Shown here piece after piece: positions 15,974 through 26,007 of a DNA stretch of 64,000 nucleotides (positions within the stretch are counted from its first letter, which is position 1; every line of letters starts with the position of its first letter). Position numbers and translations under genes: made by a program. The notes beneath the pieces were generated by a model. The model was not told the origin of the DNA, made no database searches, and was given only the letters and a program-made list of their open reading frames with translations. The stretch is taken from assembly GCA_965140395.1 (NCBI GenBank), contig OZ223207.1:1322325-1386324 (forward strand), given 5' to 3'. This DNA comes from Parvibaculum sp002684405. GTDB lineage: Bacteria; Pseudomonadota; Alphaproteobacteria; Parvibaculales; Parvibaculaceae.

Positions 15974-17284
15974 TCAGCTCCGCTTCATCGCTTTGGCGGT
16001 TTTCGTCTCGTTCTTCTGATAGTTCCGGAAGGCGGAGAAGGCCCCCATCTTCAGGTCCGGGTCCTTGCCGTCGCCCATGCGGATGATCTGGAGACAGAAC
16101 CAGCCCTGCTGGCCCCAGCCGTTCAACGCCTTGATGAGGTTGATCGGGCTGTTGGGACCGAGCGGGCCGGGCCCGATGCGAAGCGTCTTTTCATAGGTCG
16201 GAGTTTCCTCCGCCTGGCCGGAAAGGAGCTTTCCGGGAATGGCCGGATCGACGCAGAGCGGCCTTGCAAGGCCGACCACATCCATCTCGCCGCTCGCCAG
16301 CGCTGCATTCATGCCGGCAACGCTGCGAAAGCCGCCCGTGACCATAAGCGGCATGGCGACCGTCTTGCGGATATCGGCGGCGTATTCGAGGAAATAGGCC
16401 TCGCGCGCCACGGTGCTTTCGCGCCGCGTCTCGGACTTTTCAGGATGGAGCGTCATGTCGTCGGCGCCGATCATGCGCGGCTGCTCATAGGTGCCGCCGG
16501 ACACTTCGAGCAGATCGACCGCTTCGTCGTTGAGCCAGCCCGCGACCTTCATCGATTCCTCATGGCTGAAACCGCCGCGCTGGAAGTCTGCGGAGTTGAG
16601 TTTCACCGAAACCGGGAAATCGCCGCCGACGGCCTTGCGCACGGCACGCACGGTTTCGAGCAGCAGGCGGGCACGGTTTTCCAGTTTCTCCCCGCCCCAT
16701 TCATCGTCGCGCGTGTTCACATCGGGCGAGAGGAACTCGGAAATGAGATAGCCATGCGCGCCATGGATCTGAACGCCGCTGAAGCCCGTGTCGCGCGCCA
16801 CGGTGGCCGCATGGGCAAAGCGCGCGATCACATCGAGGATTTCATCGCCCGTCAGCGCCTTGGGCTTGCCGAACTGCGCGCCCGGCATGTCGAGCGGCTT
16901 GTCGGTCGGCCCGGCAGGCGTCGGGTTCACCAGAGCGGGCGTCTGGCGGCCCGCATGGCTGATCTGCATCCAGAGATGCGTGTCGTTGACGGTGCCCGCC
17001 TCCGCCATGGCGCGGAGCCTGTCCAGCGCGTCGTTCGATTGCGGGCCGTCGATGGCGATATTGCCGGGACGCTCCAGATAGCGGCGATCCACCTGGACGT
17101 TGCCGGTCAGCAGCATTCCGGCTCCGCCCTCCGCCCATCGGCGATAAAGGCGCACATGGCGCTCCGTCGCCCGGTTTTCCGGATCGGCGAGCCCTTCCGT
17201 CATGGCTCCCTTGGCGAGGCGATTTTTCAGCGTGGCGCCGCAGGGTAACGTCAGGGGCGTGGCGATGGTCGGCTTTTCCGTCAT
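15974..17284 (-). CDS. Old yellow enzyme family NADH:flavin oxidoreductase
   Basis: A 436-residue FMN-binding TIM barrel of the Oye/2,4-dienoyl-CoA reductase group, reducing activated C=C bonds. It has LKNRLAKGAM near the start, the substrate His pair in the block GVQIHGAHGYLISEFLSP, and the barrel-end VTGGFRS. It lacks the C-terminal Fe-S/FAD domains of FadH. Length suits a single-domain enzyme with a C-terminal extension. First gene of a coupled pair with the DASS transporter. Confidence 0.88.
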   Translation of the reverse strand: MTEKPTIATPLTLPCGATLKNRLAKGAMTEGLADPENRATERHVRLYRRWAEGGAGMLLTGNVQVDRRYLERPGNIAIDGPQSNDALDRLRAMAEAGTVNDTHLWMQISHAGRQTPALVNPTPAGPTDKPLDMPGAQFGKPKALTGDEILDVIARFAHAATVARDTGFSGVQIHGAHGYLISEFLSPDVNTRDDEWGGEKLENRARLLLETVRAVRKAVGGDFPVSVKLNSADFQRGGFSHEESMKVAGWLNDEAVDLLEVSGGTYEQPRMIGADDMTLHPEKSETRRESTVAREAYFLEYAADIRKTVAMPLMVTGGFRSVAGMNAALASGEMDVVGLARPLCVDPAIPGKLLSGQAEETPTYEKTLRIGPGPLGPNSPINLIKALNGWGQQGWFCLQIIRMGDGKDPDLKMGAFSAFRNYQKNETKTAKAMKRS

Positions 17285-17424
17285 GAGTTCCTCCCGATTT
17301 CCTTGTTACGGGCATTTTGCACGGGTCACCGCGAAACGAAAGCGCGGGACGCGCATTGCCGCTATGCCCGCCCGCGCCGTACAATCGGGCTCGATTCGTT
17401 TCACCCCAGCATTCCGTAGAGTTC

Positions 17425-19494
17425 ATGGCCGCCCGCAAGCCGTCCAAATCCGCCCCCGACGATACCGACGATCTTTTCTCGGCCTCCCCCGCCAAGAGCG
17501 AGAGCAAGCCGGCCAAGGCGCCCGCAAAGCGCAGCCGTGCCAAATCCGCCAAATCGTCCGATGGCGATGACGGCTATTCGGCCAAGGATATCGAGGTCCT
17601 TGAGGGGCTGGAGCCCGTCCGGCGGCGCCCCGGCATGTATATCGGCGGCACGGACGAGAAGGCGCTGCATCACCTCTTCGCCGAAGTCCTCGACAACTCG
17701 ATGGATGAGGCGGTCGCCGGTCATGCGGACTGGATCGAGGTTTCGTTCCACGAAGACGGAAGCCTGACGGTCGCCGACAATGGCCGCGGTATCCCCGTGG
17801 ATGCGCATCCGAAATACAAGAACAAGTCGGCGCTGGAAGTGATCCTGACCACGCTGCATTCGGGCGGCAAGTTCGGCGGCAAGGCCTATGAAACCTCCGG
17901 CGGCCTGCATGGCGTGGGTATTTCGGTCGTGAATGCGCTGGCCGACCGCTTCGAGGTCGAAGTGGCGCGCGAGCAGCAGCTCTGGACGCAGGCCTATGAG
18001 CGCGGCACACCGCAGACGAAGCTCGAAAACAAAGGCAAGGTGCACAACCGCCGCGGCACAAGGATCACTTTTCATCCGGACCCGGATATTTTCGGCAAGG
18101 GTGCCGCCTTCTCGCCCAAGCGCCTCTACAAGATGGCGCGGTCCAAGGCCTATCTTTTCGGCGGCGTCAAAATCCGCTGGAGTTGTGCGTCCGAGCTCAT
18201 CAAGGACGACACGCCCGCGGAAGAGGAACTCCACTTTCCCGGCGGCATTCTCGACTATCTGAAGATCGCCATCGAGGGCGCGGACAATGTCACGCCCGAG
18301 CCCTTTTACGGCAAGCTTTCCAAGGCGGGTAGCCATGGGTCCGTCGAATGGGCGATCGCCTGGATCGGCAATCGCGACGGCTTCGTCAGCTCCTACTGCA
18401 ACACGGTGCCCACGCCGGAAGGCGGGACTCATGAACAGGGCATGCGGCAGGCGCTCACCAAGGGGTTGCGCGCCTATGGCGATCTCGTGGGCAACAAGAA
18501 GGCGAGCCAGATCACGGCGGACGATGTGCTCTCCAATGCCTGCGTCATGCTCTCCGTGTTTATCCGCGAGCCGGAATTCCAGGGCCAGACCAAGGAAAAG
18601 CTCGCCACGGCCGAGGCAACCAAGCTGGTGGAACGCGCCATTGGCGACCATTTCGACCATTGGCTGACCGCCGCGCCCCAGCAGGCCAACAAGCTGCTGG
18701 AATGGGTGATCGACCGCGCCGAGGAACGGCTGCGCCGCAAGCAGGAAAAGGACGTCGCGCGCAAGACCGCGACGCGCCGGCTGCGGCTTCCAGGCAAGTT
18801 GGCCGATTGCAGCCAGTCGGCGTCTCAGGGGTCTGAAATCTTCCTCGTCGAGGGCGACAGCGCCGGCGGTTCCGCCAAGCAGGCCCGCGACCGTGCGCGG
18901 CAGGCCGTGCTGCCGCTTCGCGGCAAGATCCTCAACGTCGCCTCGGCCAGCGGCGCCAAGATGGCGCAGAGCCAGCAGATCCAGGATCTGATTCAGGCGC
19001 TCGGCGTGCGGACCGGCTCGCATTACCGCGACGAGGATCTGCGCTACGACAAGGTCATCATCATGACCGACGCCGATGTGGACGGGGCGCATATCGCCTC
19101 GCTCCTCATCACCTTCTTCTATAGCGAGATGCCGCAGCTTATCCGCAACGGGCACCTGTTTCTCGCGGCCCCTCCCCTCTACAAGCTGAGCCAGGGCGGC
19201 AAGACGGCCTATGCGCGCGACGACGCACATAAGGACGAGCTGATGGACAAGGAGTTCAGCGGCAGGGGCAAGGTCGAGGTGAGCCGCTTCAAGGGCCTTG
19301 GCGAAATGCTGCCCGCCCAGCTCAAGGAAACCACCATGGCGCTCGGCAAGCGGACGCTGCTCAGGGTCGTGGTGCCTGAAGAGGATACCGCGGAGACCTC
19401 TTCCGCCATCAACCGTCTGATGGGGAACAAGCCCGAGATGCGCTTCCAGTTCATCCAGGAGCATGCGGCCTTCGCCACGGACCTCGATATCTGA
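17425..19494 (+). CDS. parE: DNA topoisomerase IV subunit B
   Basis: A 689-residue type IIA topoisomerase ATPase/Toprim subunit that decatenates chromosomes with ParC. A Lys/Ser/Ala-rich lead of about 50 residues precedes RRRPGMYIGGTDEKALHHL. The GHKL ATP site (DNSMDEA, DNGRGIPVD, GLHGVGISVVNAL) comes next, then the transducer, then Toprim with EGDSAGGSAKQ and DADVDGAHI. The GYIGGTD form and the length (not 800) favour ParE over GyrB. The ATG at 17425 has only a weak Shine-Dalgarno. It is divergent from the OYE gene. Confidence 0.95.
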   Translation: MAARKPSKSAPDDTDDLFSASPAKSESKPAKAPAKRSRAKSAKSSDGDDGYSAKDIEVLEGLEPVRRRPGMYIGGTDEKALHHLFAEVLDNSMDEAVAGHADWIEVSFHEDGSLTVADNGRGIPVDAHPKYKNKSALEVILTTLHSGGKFGGKAYETSGGLHGVGISVVNALADRFEVEVAREQQLWTQAYERGTPQTKLENKGKVHNRRGTRITFHPDPDIFGKGAAFSPKRLYKMARSKAYLFGGVKIRWSCASELIKDDTPAEEELHFPGGILDYLKIAIEGADNVTPEPFYGKLSKAGSHGSVEWAIAWIGNRDGFVSSYCNTVPTPEGGTHEQGMRQALTKGLRAYGDLVGNKKASQITADDVLSNACVMLSVFIREPEFQGQTKEKLATAEATKLVERAIGDHFDHWLTAAPQQANKLLEWVIDRAEERLRRKQEKDVARKTATRRLRLPGKLADCSQSASQGSEIFLVEGDSAGGSAKQARDRARQAVLPLRGKILNVASASGAKMAQSQQIQDLIQALGVRTGSHYRDEDLRYDKVIIMTDADVDGAHIASLLITFFYSEMPQLIRNGHLFLAAPPLYKLSQGGKTAYARDDAHKDELMDKEFSGRGKVEVSRFKGLGEMLPAQLKETTMALGKRTLLRVVVPEEDTAETSSAINRLMGNKPEMRFQFIQEHAAFATDLDI

Positions 19495-19774
19495 TCCCGA
19501 CGTCATTACCGGCCAATTCTGAGGCAATGCCGCCACAGGTAGCGACCAAGTCCCTATGAGGGACAGGGTTACCGGTCCATTCGGTTGACAATTTCGCGGA
19601 AAACCGTATTTTCCGGCACAAATTCGCTGAATGCGCGGGGCTTCATCCGCGCGACAGGCTGCTCACTCGCCAGACCCTGGCCGCAGCATCGGGCCAACGA
19701 AACAGCGGCGTCGGAGGGAGACGAATTCCCCATCGACGACTTTCAGGCCCGGAAACACGCAAACAGGTTGATGT

Positions 19775-21319
19775 ATGACATTTGACGAACTCGGTCTCAC
19801 GCCGGAAGTGCTCAAGGCTGTTGTCGAAACCGGCTATACCGAGCCCACGCCGATCCAGGCCCAGGCCATTCCCCATGTTCTCGCCGGCAAAGACGTGCTC
19901 GGCATCGCCCAGACGGGGACGGGCAAGACGGCCTCCTTTACCCTGCCGATGATCGACAAGCTGTCGCGGGGACGGGCCAAGGCGCGGATGCCGCGCTCTC
20001 TCATTCTCGAGCCGACGCGCGAACTCGCCGCGCAGGTCGCGGAGAATTTCGAGAAATACGGCAAGTACCACAAGCTCTCCATGGCGCTGCTGATCGGCGG
20101 CGTTTCCTTCGGCGACCAGGAAAAGAAGCTCGATCGCGGCGTGGACGTGCTGATCGCGACGCCGGGCCGCCTGCTCGACCATTGCCAGCGCGGCAAGGTG
20201 CTTCTGACGGGCGTGCAGATCCTCGTCGTGGACGAAGCCGACCGCATGCTCGATATGGGCTTCATTCCGGACATTGAGGAAATCTGCCGCAAGATTCCCT
20301 TCACCCGGCAGACGCTTCTCTTCTCGGCGACCATGCCGCCGGAAATCCAGCGCCTGACGGAAAACTTCCAGCATGCGCCCGAGCGCATCGAAGTGGCCCG
20401 CGCCTCTTCCGCCAATGAGCGGATCAAGCAGGCTCAGGTCAAGATTTCGCGCCGGGACCAGAAGCGCGACGCGCTGCGCCATCTCATCGATACCGAGAAT
20501 GTGAAAAACGCGATCATCTTCTGCAATCGCAAGCGCGACGTGTCCGTGCTCCATCGCTCGCTCGACAAGCATGGCTATTCGGCCGGCGCCATTCACGGCG
20601 ATCTCGACCAGAGCACCCGCACGAAGACGCTGGAAGGCTTTCGCAACGGCACGATCCGTCTGCTGGTAGCCAGCGACGTGGCGGCACGCGGGCTCGATAT
20701 CCCCGATGTCAGCCATATCTTCAATTTCGATCCGCCAACCCATGCGGAAGACTATGTCCACCGTATCGGCCGCACCGGACGCGCCGGCAAGGAAGGCGCC
20801 GCCTTCACGCTGGTGACGCCTGAAGACCGGAAATATATCGAATCCATCGAAAAGATGCTCGAGACGACGATCCCGGTGCACGACCTCGACGCCGAGAAAG
20901 AGCCCGCCAAAGCAGAGACGGCCGAGAGCGAGCCCGCCGAGAAGGAAACCGCCAAGGAAGAAGCACCGGCCAGCGCGGCTTCGGGCGACGAAGACGAAGG
21001 CGAGACGAAGTCCCGCCGCCGCGGCAGCCGGGGCGGACGGAGCCGCAAGAAAAAGACCGACGATGCGCAGCCCGCCGCGGAGGCCAGCGCGCCGGAAGAA
21101 GCCGAGGCTGAAAAGCCCGAGCCCGTGGCGGAAGAAAAGCCGCGCCGTGCACGCGGCGGACGCAATCGCCGCCGGGACCGCGACGATGACGACGACAACA
21201 AGGTCATCGGCATGGGCGACCACGTTCCCGCCTTCATGCTGCGCGAAGTGAAACTGCCGCGACGCCGCAGTGCCGAGGAAGAAGACGCTTCGGCGGAGAA
21301 GGAAACGGAAGAGGCCTGA
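19775..21319 (+). CDS. DEAD-box RNA helicase (RhlE/RhlB type)
   Basis: A 514-residue helicase that unwinds RNA during turnover or ribosome assembly. Visible motifs are the Q motif EPTPIQAQAIP, motif I AQTGTGKT, PTRELA, motif II DEAD, motif III SAT, and motif VI HRIGRTGRAG. After residue 375 comes a low-complexity tail of acidic and Arg-rich blocks, with RRRGSRGGRSRKKK-like segments, probably an RNA-binding or degradosome-docking arm. The upstream 280 bases (19495-19774) hold no gene I can support. Confidence 0.93.
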   Translation: MTFDELGLTPEVLKAVVETGYTEPTPIQAQAIPHVLAGKDVLGIAQTGTGKTASFTLPMIDKLSRGRAKARMPRSLILEPTRELAAQVAENFEKYGKYHKLSMALLIGGVSFGDQEKKLDRGVDVLIATPGRLLDHCQRGKVLLTGVQILVVDEADRMLDMGFIPDIEEICRKIPFTRQTLLFSATMPPEIQRLTENFQHAPERIEVARASSANERIKQAQVKISRRDQKRDALRHLIDTENVKNAIIFCNRKRDVSVLHRSLDKHGYSAGAIHGDLDQSTRTKTLEGFRNGTIRLLVASDVAARGLDIPDVSHIFNFDPPTHAEDYVHRIGRTGRAGKEGAAFTLVTPEDRKYIESIEKMLETTIPVHDLDAEKEPAKAETAESEPAEKETAKEEAPASAASGDEDEGETKSRRRGSRGGRSRKKKTDDAQPAAEASAPEEAEAEKPEPVAEEKPRRARGGRNRRRDRDDDDDNKVIGMGDHVPAFMLREVKLPRRRSAEEEDASAEKETEEA

Positions 21320-21360
21320 GGCCACCCGTTTTCATCCGCGCCGTCGGCCACAAGATATGA

Positions 21361-21390
21361 AAAAGGGCGATCCCTCGGGATCGCCCTTTT
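21361..21390. terminator. Bidirectional terminator
   Basis: A 14-bp perfect inverted repeat, AAAAGGGCGATCCC with its complement, is separated by two bases. A- and T-runs at the ends serve both strands. It lies between the convergent helicase and aldehyde dehydrogenase genes. Confidence 0.9.
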
Positions 21391-21410
21391 CGCTGTTCGG
21401 CGGCTCGGCC

Positions 21411-22874
21411 CTATTTCTTGATCATGCCCATCAGGCGCTTGCGCGACTTCGAGGTGTAGGGCGGACGGAACATCTCGGCGACCATCTTCGCGTTGGACTG
21501 CTTGTAGACGGCCTTGGCGTGGCTGAAGGTGCGGAACCCGTCGATGCCATGATAGGCGCCCATGCCGCTCGGGCCGACACCGCCGAACGGCAGGTCTTCC
21601 ATCGAGACATGCATGATGACGTCATTGACCGTCACACCGCCGGATGTCGTGCGATCCAGCACGGTGCGTTCTTCCTTCTCGTCCTCGCCGAAATAATAGA
21701 GGCCGAGCGGACGGGCGTGGCCGTTCACATAGTCCAGCACCTCGGTTACCGAGCGATAGGACTTCACGGGCAGCACCGGACCGAAGATTTCGTCCTGCAT
21801 GACCTTCATGTCGTCGGTCGGGTTCACGACGATCGTCGGCGGGATCTTGTGGGTCGGCTGCTGGCTGAAATCTTCATTGGCCGGATTGATCTCGACGATC
21901 TTCGCGCCCTTCTGCTTCGCATCGTCGAGATAGCTATTGATGCGGTCATAGTGGCGCTGATTGACGATCGAGGTGTAGTCCGGGTTTTCCTTGATGGTCG
22001 GATACATCTTGGTGATCGACTTCTGGGCTTCGTCCACGAAGCTGTCGAGCTTGGCTTCCGGCACGAAAACATAGTCGGGCGCGAGGCAGATCTGGCCGGC
22101 ATTGAGGGTCTTGCCCGTCATGACCTTGGCCGCCGCCTCGTCCATCTTCGCGGTGTCGGAAATGATGACCGGCGACTTGCCGCCCAGCTCCAGCGTCAGC
22201 GGCACGAGGTTTTCGGCTGCGGCGCGCATGACGTGATAGGCGATCGAGGTCGCACCGGTGAAAAGCAGATGATCGAAGGGCTGCTTGGAGAAGGCCTGGC
22301 CGACCGCCGGACCGCCCGTGATCACCGCCACTTCCGTCTCGTCGAAGGCGGAACGGAACATGCGCGCCATTAGCTCGGACGTCGCCGGCGTGAACTCCGA
22401 CGGCTTGATCATGGCGCGGTTACCGGCGGCGAAGACGCCTGCCAGCGGCGTGAAGGTGAGGTTCACCGGGAAGTTCCAGGGCGAAATGATGCCCACCGTG
22501 CCCAGCGGCTGATATTCGACCCGGGCCTTGGCGCCGAGCAGGCCGAGCGGGAACTGAACTTTCCGCTTTTCCGGCTTCATCCACTGGCGCAGGTGCTTCT
22601 TGGCATGCTTCAGCGGATTGACGGAGCCCATCACGTCGGCCATGAGCGACTGGTCATGGCTGCGATGACCGAAATCGGAGGCCATGGCCTCCACGATTTC
22701 CTTCTGATTGTCGACAACCAGTGCGATCGCCCGGTCGAGCCATTCGATGCGCTTTTCGGCACTGATCGGCCCTTCGGCGATATGCGCCGCCTTCTGCTTG
22801 TCGAGAATCGCGCGGATCGACTGGGAAATGGCTTCTATATCGGCTTCCTGAGAATTCTGTTCCGCAACGCTCAT
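21411..22874 (-). CDS. Coniferyl-aldehyde-dehydrogenase-type ALDH
   Basis: A 487-residue NAD(P)-dependent aldehyde dehydrogenase. The fold is complete: SPWNFPVN (131-138), catalytic Glu229 in LELGGKSP and nucleophile Cys263 in AGQICLAPDYV. The C-terminal SGMGAYHGIDGFRTFSH motif marks the coniferyl aldehyde dehydrogenase/class 3-like branch acting on aromatic and long aliphatic aldehydes. The ATG at 22874 follows GGAGG; the longer ORF has 33 more codons. No lignin genes are adjacent, so a fatty or other aldehyde substrate is as likely. Confidence 0.9.
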   Translation of the reverse strand: MSVAEQNSQEADIEAISQSIRAILDKQKAAHIAEGPISAEKRIEWLDRAIALVVDNQKEIVEAMASDFGHRSHDQSLMADVMGSVNPLKHAKKHLRQWMKPEKRKVQFPLGLLGAKARVEYQPLGTVGIISPWNFPVNLTFTPLAGVFAAGNRAMIKPSEFTPATSELMARMFRSAFDETEVAVITGGPAVGQAFSKQPFDHLLFTGATSIAYHVMRAAAENLVPLTLELGGKSPVIISDTAKMDEAAAKVMTGKTLNAGQICLAPDYVFVPEAKLDSFVDEAQKSITKMYPTIKENPDYTSIVNQRHYDRINSYLDDAKQKGAKIVEINPANEDFSQQPTHKIPPTIVVNPTDDMKVMQDEIFGPVLPVKSYRSVTEVLDYVNGHARPLGLYYFGEDEKEERTVLDRTTSGGVTVNDVIMHVSMEDLPFGGVGPSGMGAYHGIDGFRTFSHAKAVYKQSNAKMVAEMFRPPYTSKSRKRLMGMIKK

Positions 22875-23136
22875 TGGCGCCCTCCTGTCCCCGCCGCGTG
22901 GTCTCGCGGCACGTTTGAAATGCTTCCCGATTGTCCGGCGCTGCATGCCGGCTCGTTTACCGGGATAATACATAATTCACGGGCCATTGAGAGCCCCTCG
23001 CATTTTCCAGCGCCGGGATGAGCTTTAAAGCCGCTCAACGACAAAAAACCGCGATTTTCCTCATGATTTACCTGGCTGTAACCGTATCGACCTAGGCTTC
23101 TTCTTAAGAGAAGCGACCGCAGGGTACGGTCAGCCG

Positions 23137-24240
23137 ATGGGGCATTCGATGACATCCGAGAAAATCCTTTCAGCCAGCGAGTGCAGCGCGCGGGCTATTG
23201 AACTCATGGCAGAGCACGGCGTTGCGCCTGTGCCTGAAAACTATGCTCTCTGGTACCGCTATGCCTCGGGCCAGACCCCCGATCTCAATCAGGCGCTGGA
23301 CGAGCGCGTATCGGACGGCCTGCCGATCGATCCCGCCGCCGTCGACGAGCTTCGCGAGCGCTATCTGAACGACGCCAAGCTCACCGCCGTCACGCTGGAT
23401 ACCGGCGAAAAGCTGAATTCCGAACTGAACCAGATTATCGAGATCATCGAATCCTCCAGCGGCAATTCAACGGCTTTCGGCCATTCGGTGCGCGAAGCCA
23501 GTGCCGGGCTATCCGCCAAGTCCACCCCGACGGATGTGCGCAACGCGGTCAAATCGATCCTCGAAGCCAGCCGGGACATGGAAGCGCGCAGCCAGGAACT
23601 CGAGGAACGGCTGAAGGCGACCAGCTCGGAAGTAACCGAGCTTCAGCAGACGCTGGAAGCAGCCCGTAGCGAGGCCCGTACCGATGCCCTGACAGGCGTG
23701 GCCAACCGCAAGGCGTTCGACGAAACGCTGTCGCGCGAAATCTCTCAGGCCCGAGAGAGCGGCCAGCCGCTTTGCCTGCTGATCGGCGATATCGACCATT
23801 TCAAGAAGTTCAACGACACCTTCGGCCATCGCACCGGCGACCAGGTCTTGCGCCTTGTCGCAAGCTGCCTCAACAACGGGACGCGCCAGAGCGATATGGT
23901 GGCGCGCTACGGTGGCGAAGAATTCGGTGTCGTCCTGCCTTCCACAACCACCGAGGAGGCCGAGCAGATCGCCAACAAGATCCGCGAGGCGGTCCAGTCG
24001 CGCGAACTCGTCAAGCGCTCGACAGGCGAGTCCCTCGGCCGGGTGACGATGTCGCTGGGCGTGGGCAGCTTCCGGCCTTCCGACGAATCCGCCAGCCTGA
24101 TCGAACGCGCCGATGCCTGCCTTTATGAGGCAAAGCGAAACGGCCGCAATCAGGTTCGCAGCGAGTTGAGTGCCCCCGCCGGCGCGCCTGCCAGCACACC
24201 CGCCCGCGCGCTATCCACCGCCCGGGCCATGGCCGGCTGA
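23137..24240 (+). CDS. Diguanylate cyclase (GGDEF domain)
   Basis: A 367-residue cytosolic enzyme making cyclic di-GMP from two GTP. The first 150 residues are an unassigned helical domain (IELMAEHGVAPVPENYALWY), followed by a coiled coil at about 145-180. The GGDEF domain begins TDALTGVANRKAF; the active loop is GGEEF (259-263). An inhibitory RxxD site (Arg250-Asp253) lies five residues before it, so product inhibition is expected. An in-frame ATG four codons later (23149) is an alternative start. It stands alone, divergent from the aldehyde dehydrogenase. Confidence 0.92.
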   Translation: MGHSMTSEKILSASECSARAIELMAEHGVAPVPENYALWYRYASGQTPDLNQALDERVSDGLPIDPAAVDELRERYLNDAKLTAVTLDTGEKLNSELNQIIEIIESSSGNSTAFGHSVREASAGLSAKSTPTDVRNAVKSILEASRDMEARSQELEERLKATSSEVTELQQTLEAARSEARTDALTGVANRKAFDETLSREISQARESGQPLCLLIGDIDHFKKFNDTFGHRTGDQVLRLVASCLNNGTRQSDMVARYGGEEFGVVLPSTTTEEAEQIANKIREAVQSRELVKRSTGESLGRVTMSLGVGSFRPSDESASLIERADACLYEAKRNGRNQVRSELSAPAGAPASTPARALSTARAMAG

Positions 24241-24367
24241 TCCGGTCCTTTCGATTTTACGCAACGTCTCTCTGAGGCCGCTTCGTCCCCGGCAAAGCGG
24301 CCTTTCGCCCGTGCGCGCAGGCGACTATCCTCCCCCGCAAACAAAGCCTTCAGGGAGGGAAAGCCCC

Positions 24368-25171
24368 ATGAAAATCGACGGGGAAACGATCAAGCTCGAA
24401 ATCGCGGATGGCATCGCCCTCCTGACGCTGAACCGGCCCGATGTGCTGAACAGCATCAACATGAAGCTGATCGAGGAAGTGCGCGAAGCGGTCGCCAAGG
24501 TCGCGGCGACGCCGGATGCCCGCGTGCTCGTCCTCACGGGCGCGGGCCGGGCCTTCTGCGCGGGCGCCGACCTCGCCGCCCAGGGACAGCGCGAGGAAGG
24601 CATGAGCATCGGCCAGGGCGTCGCCCATGGCATGACGATCGGCTTCAACCCGATGGTGCGAGAACTGGCAGAGCTCGAAAAACCGAAGATCGCGGCCGTG
24701 AACGGCACGACGGCAGGCGGCGGCGTCGGCCTTGCGCTCTGCGCCGACATCGTGATCGCGGCAAAGTCGGCCTCCTTCATTCAGGTTTTCGGACCGAAGC
24801 TCGGTCTCATTCCGGATATGGGCTGCACATGGTTCATGCCGCGGCTGGTGGGCCTTGCGCGGGCCCGCGCGCTGGCGCTGACGGGCGACAAGCTGCCTGC
24901 CGAGACGGCAGCCGAATGGGGCCTCATCTGGAAATGCGTCGAGGACGACGCGCTGATGGATGAGGTCATGACGCTGGCAGGCAAGCTCGCCAAGGGACCG
25001 ACCAATGCCTTCGGCGAAATCGTGAAGGCGCTCGACGTGTCCGAGCGCCATACGCTGGCCGAGCAGCTCGACTATGAGCGCGACATTCAGGGACAGCTTG
25101 GCGACCATCCGAATTTTGCGGCGGGCGTGAAAGCATTCCTTACCAAGACGAAACCGGAATTCCAGCCATAA
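24368..25171 (+). CDS. Enoyl-CoA hydratase/isomerase family protein (PaaG-like) 1
   Basis: A 267-residue crotonase-fold protein. The oxyanion loops GAGRAFCAGADL and GTTAGGGVGLAL are intact. The two hydratase Glu residues are not found: the first position is Gly in GGGVGLA. An Asp occurs in GLIPDMGCTW, as in the isomerase PaaG. It is thus more likely an isomerase than a simple hydratase. The start follows CAGGGAGGG. A paralogue follows after 29 bases. Confidence 0.85.
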   Translation: MKIDGETIKLEIADGIALLTLNRPDVLNSINMKLIEEVREAVAKVAATPDARVLVLTGAGRAFCAGADLAAQGQREEGMSIGQGVAHGMTIGFNPMVRELAELEKPKIAAVNGTTAGGGVGLALCADIVIAAKSASFIQVFGPKLGLIPDMGCTWFMPRLVGLARARALALTGDKLPAETAAEWGLIWKCVEDDALMDEVMTLAGKLAKGPTNAFGEIVKALDVSERHTLAEQLDYERDIQGQLGDHPNFAAGVKAFLTKTKPEFQP

Positions 25172-25200
25172 GAACCGAACTACAATCAGGGAGTAGAGAT

Positions 25201-25992
25201 ATGGATTTCGAACGGGTCAAACTCGACATCGAGGGCGGCGTCGCCAAGCTGACGCTGAACCATCCGGAAGTGATGAACGCGGTTTCGCCGGAGATGCTGG
25301 GCGGGCTGATGAATGCGATGGACGAGGTCGAGGACAAGTCCAATGGCGTGCGTTGCCTGCTGATGACCGGCGAGGGCCGTGGCTTCTGCACCGGCGCGAA
25401 CCTTCAAGGCAGGGGCGACAATTCCAGCAAGGTGCCGGATGCGGGCGCTGCGCTGGAATCCCTCTATCACCCCTTCCTGCGCCGCCTGCGCAACCTCAAG
25501 GCGCCCTTCATCACTGCGGTAAACGGCCCGGCTGCCGGCGTCGGCATGAGCTTCGCGCTGATGGGCGATATGGTGCTGTGTGCCAAATCTTCCTACTTCC
25601 TGCAGGCCTTCCGCCGCATCGGCCTGGTGCCGGATGGCGGCTCGACATGGATCCTGCCGCGTCTCGTCGGCAAGGCGCGCGCGATGGAGCTTTCGCTGCT
25701 GGGCGAAAAACTGCCCGCCGAGACCGCGCTGGAATGGGGCCTCGTGAACCGCGTCTATGACGATCAAAAGCTGATGGACGAAGCCATGACGCTGGCAAAG
25801 GATCTCGCCAGCGGCCCGACCAAATCGCTCGCCGGCATCCGGCAGCTCTATTGGGAGAGCACGGATAACACCTATGAAGAGCAGCTCAATCTGGAGCGGC
25901 AGCTTCAGCGCGATATGGGCTATTCTTCGGATTTCCGGGAAGGCGTGAAGGCTTTCCTGCAGAAGCGTCCTGCCGAATTCAAAGGCGAGTAA
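25201..25992 (+). CDS. Enoyl-CoA hydratase/isomerase family protein (PaaG-like) 2
   Basis: A 263-residue crotonase-fold protein, a paralogue of the preceding gene and probably in the same operon. It has GEGRGFCTGANLQG and GPAAGVGMSFAL. The catalytic Asp position of PaaG is present in GLVPDGGSTW, again without the hydratase Glu pair. Substrates are acyl-CoA thioesters, and aromatic or branched fatty acid breakdown is possible. The Shine-Dalgarno AGGGAG precedes the ATG. Confidence 0.85.
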   Translation: MDFERVKLDIEGGVAKLTLNHPEVMNAVSPEMLGGLMNAMDEVEDKSNGVRCLLMTGEGRGFCTGANLQGRGDNSSKVPDAGAALESLYHPFLRRLRNLKAPFITAVNGPAAGVGMSFALMGDMVLCAKSSYFLQAFRRIGLVPDGGSTWILPRLVGKARAMELSLLGEKLPAETALEWGLVNRVYDDQKLMDEAMTLAKDLASGPTKSLAGIRQLYWESTDNTYEEQLNLERQLQRDMGYSSDFREGVKAFLQKRPAEFKGE

Positions 25993-26007
25993 ACCTGCAA
26001 AGGCCGG

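Noticed and set aside
17401..19536. Minus-strand ORF of 711 codons
   Set aside because: Antisense to parE along its whole length, a GC-rich codon-bias shadow without any recognised motif.
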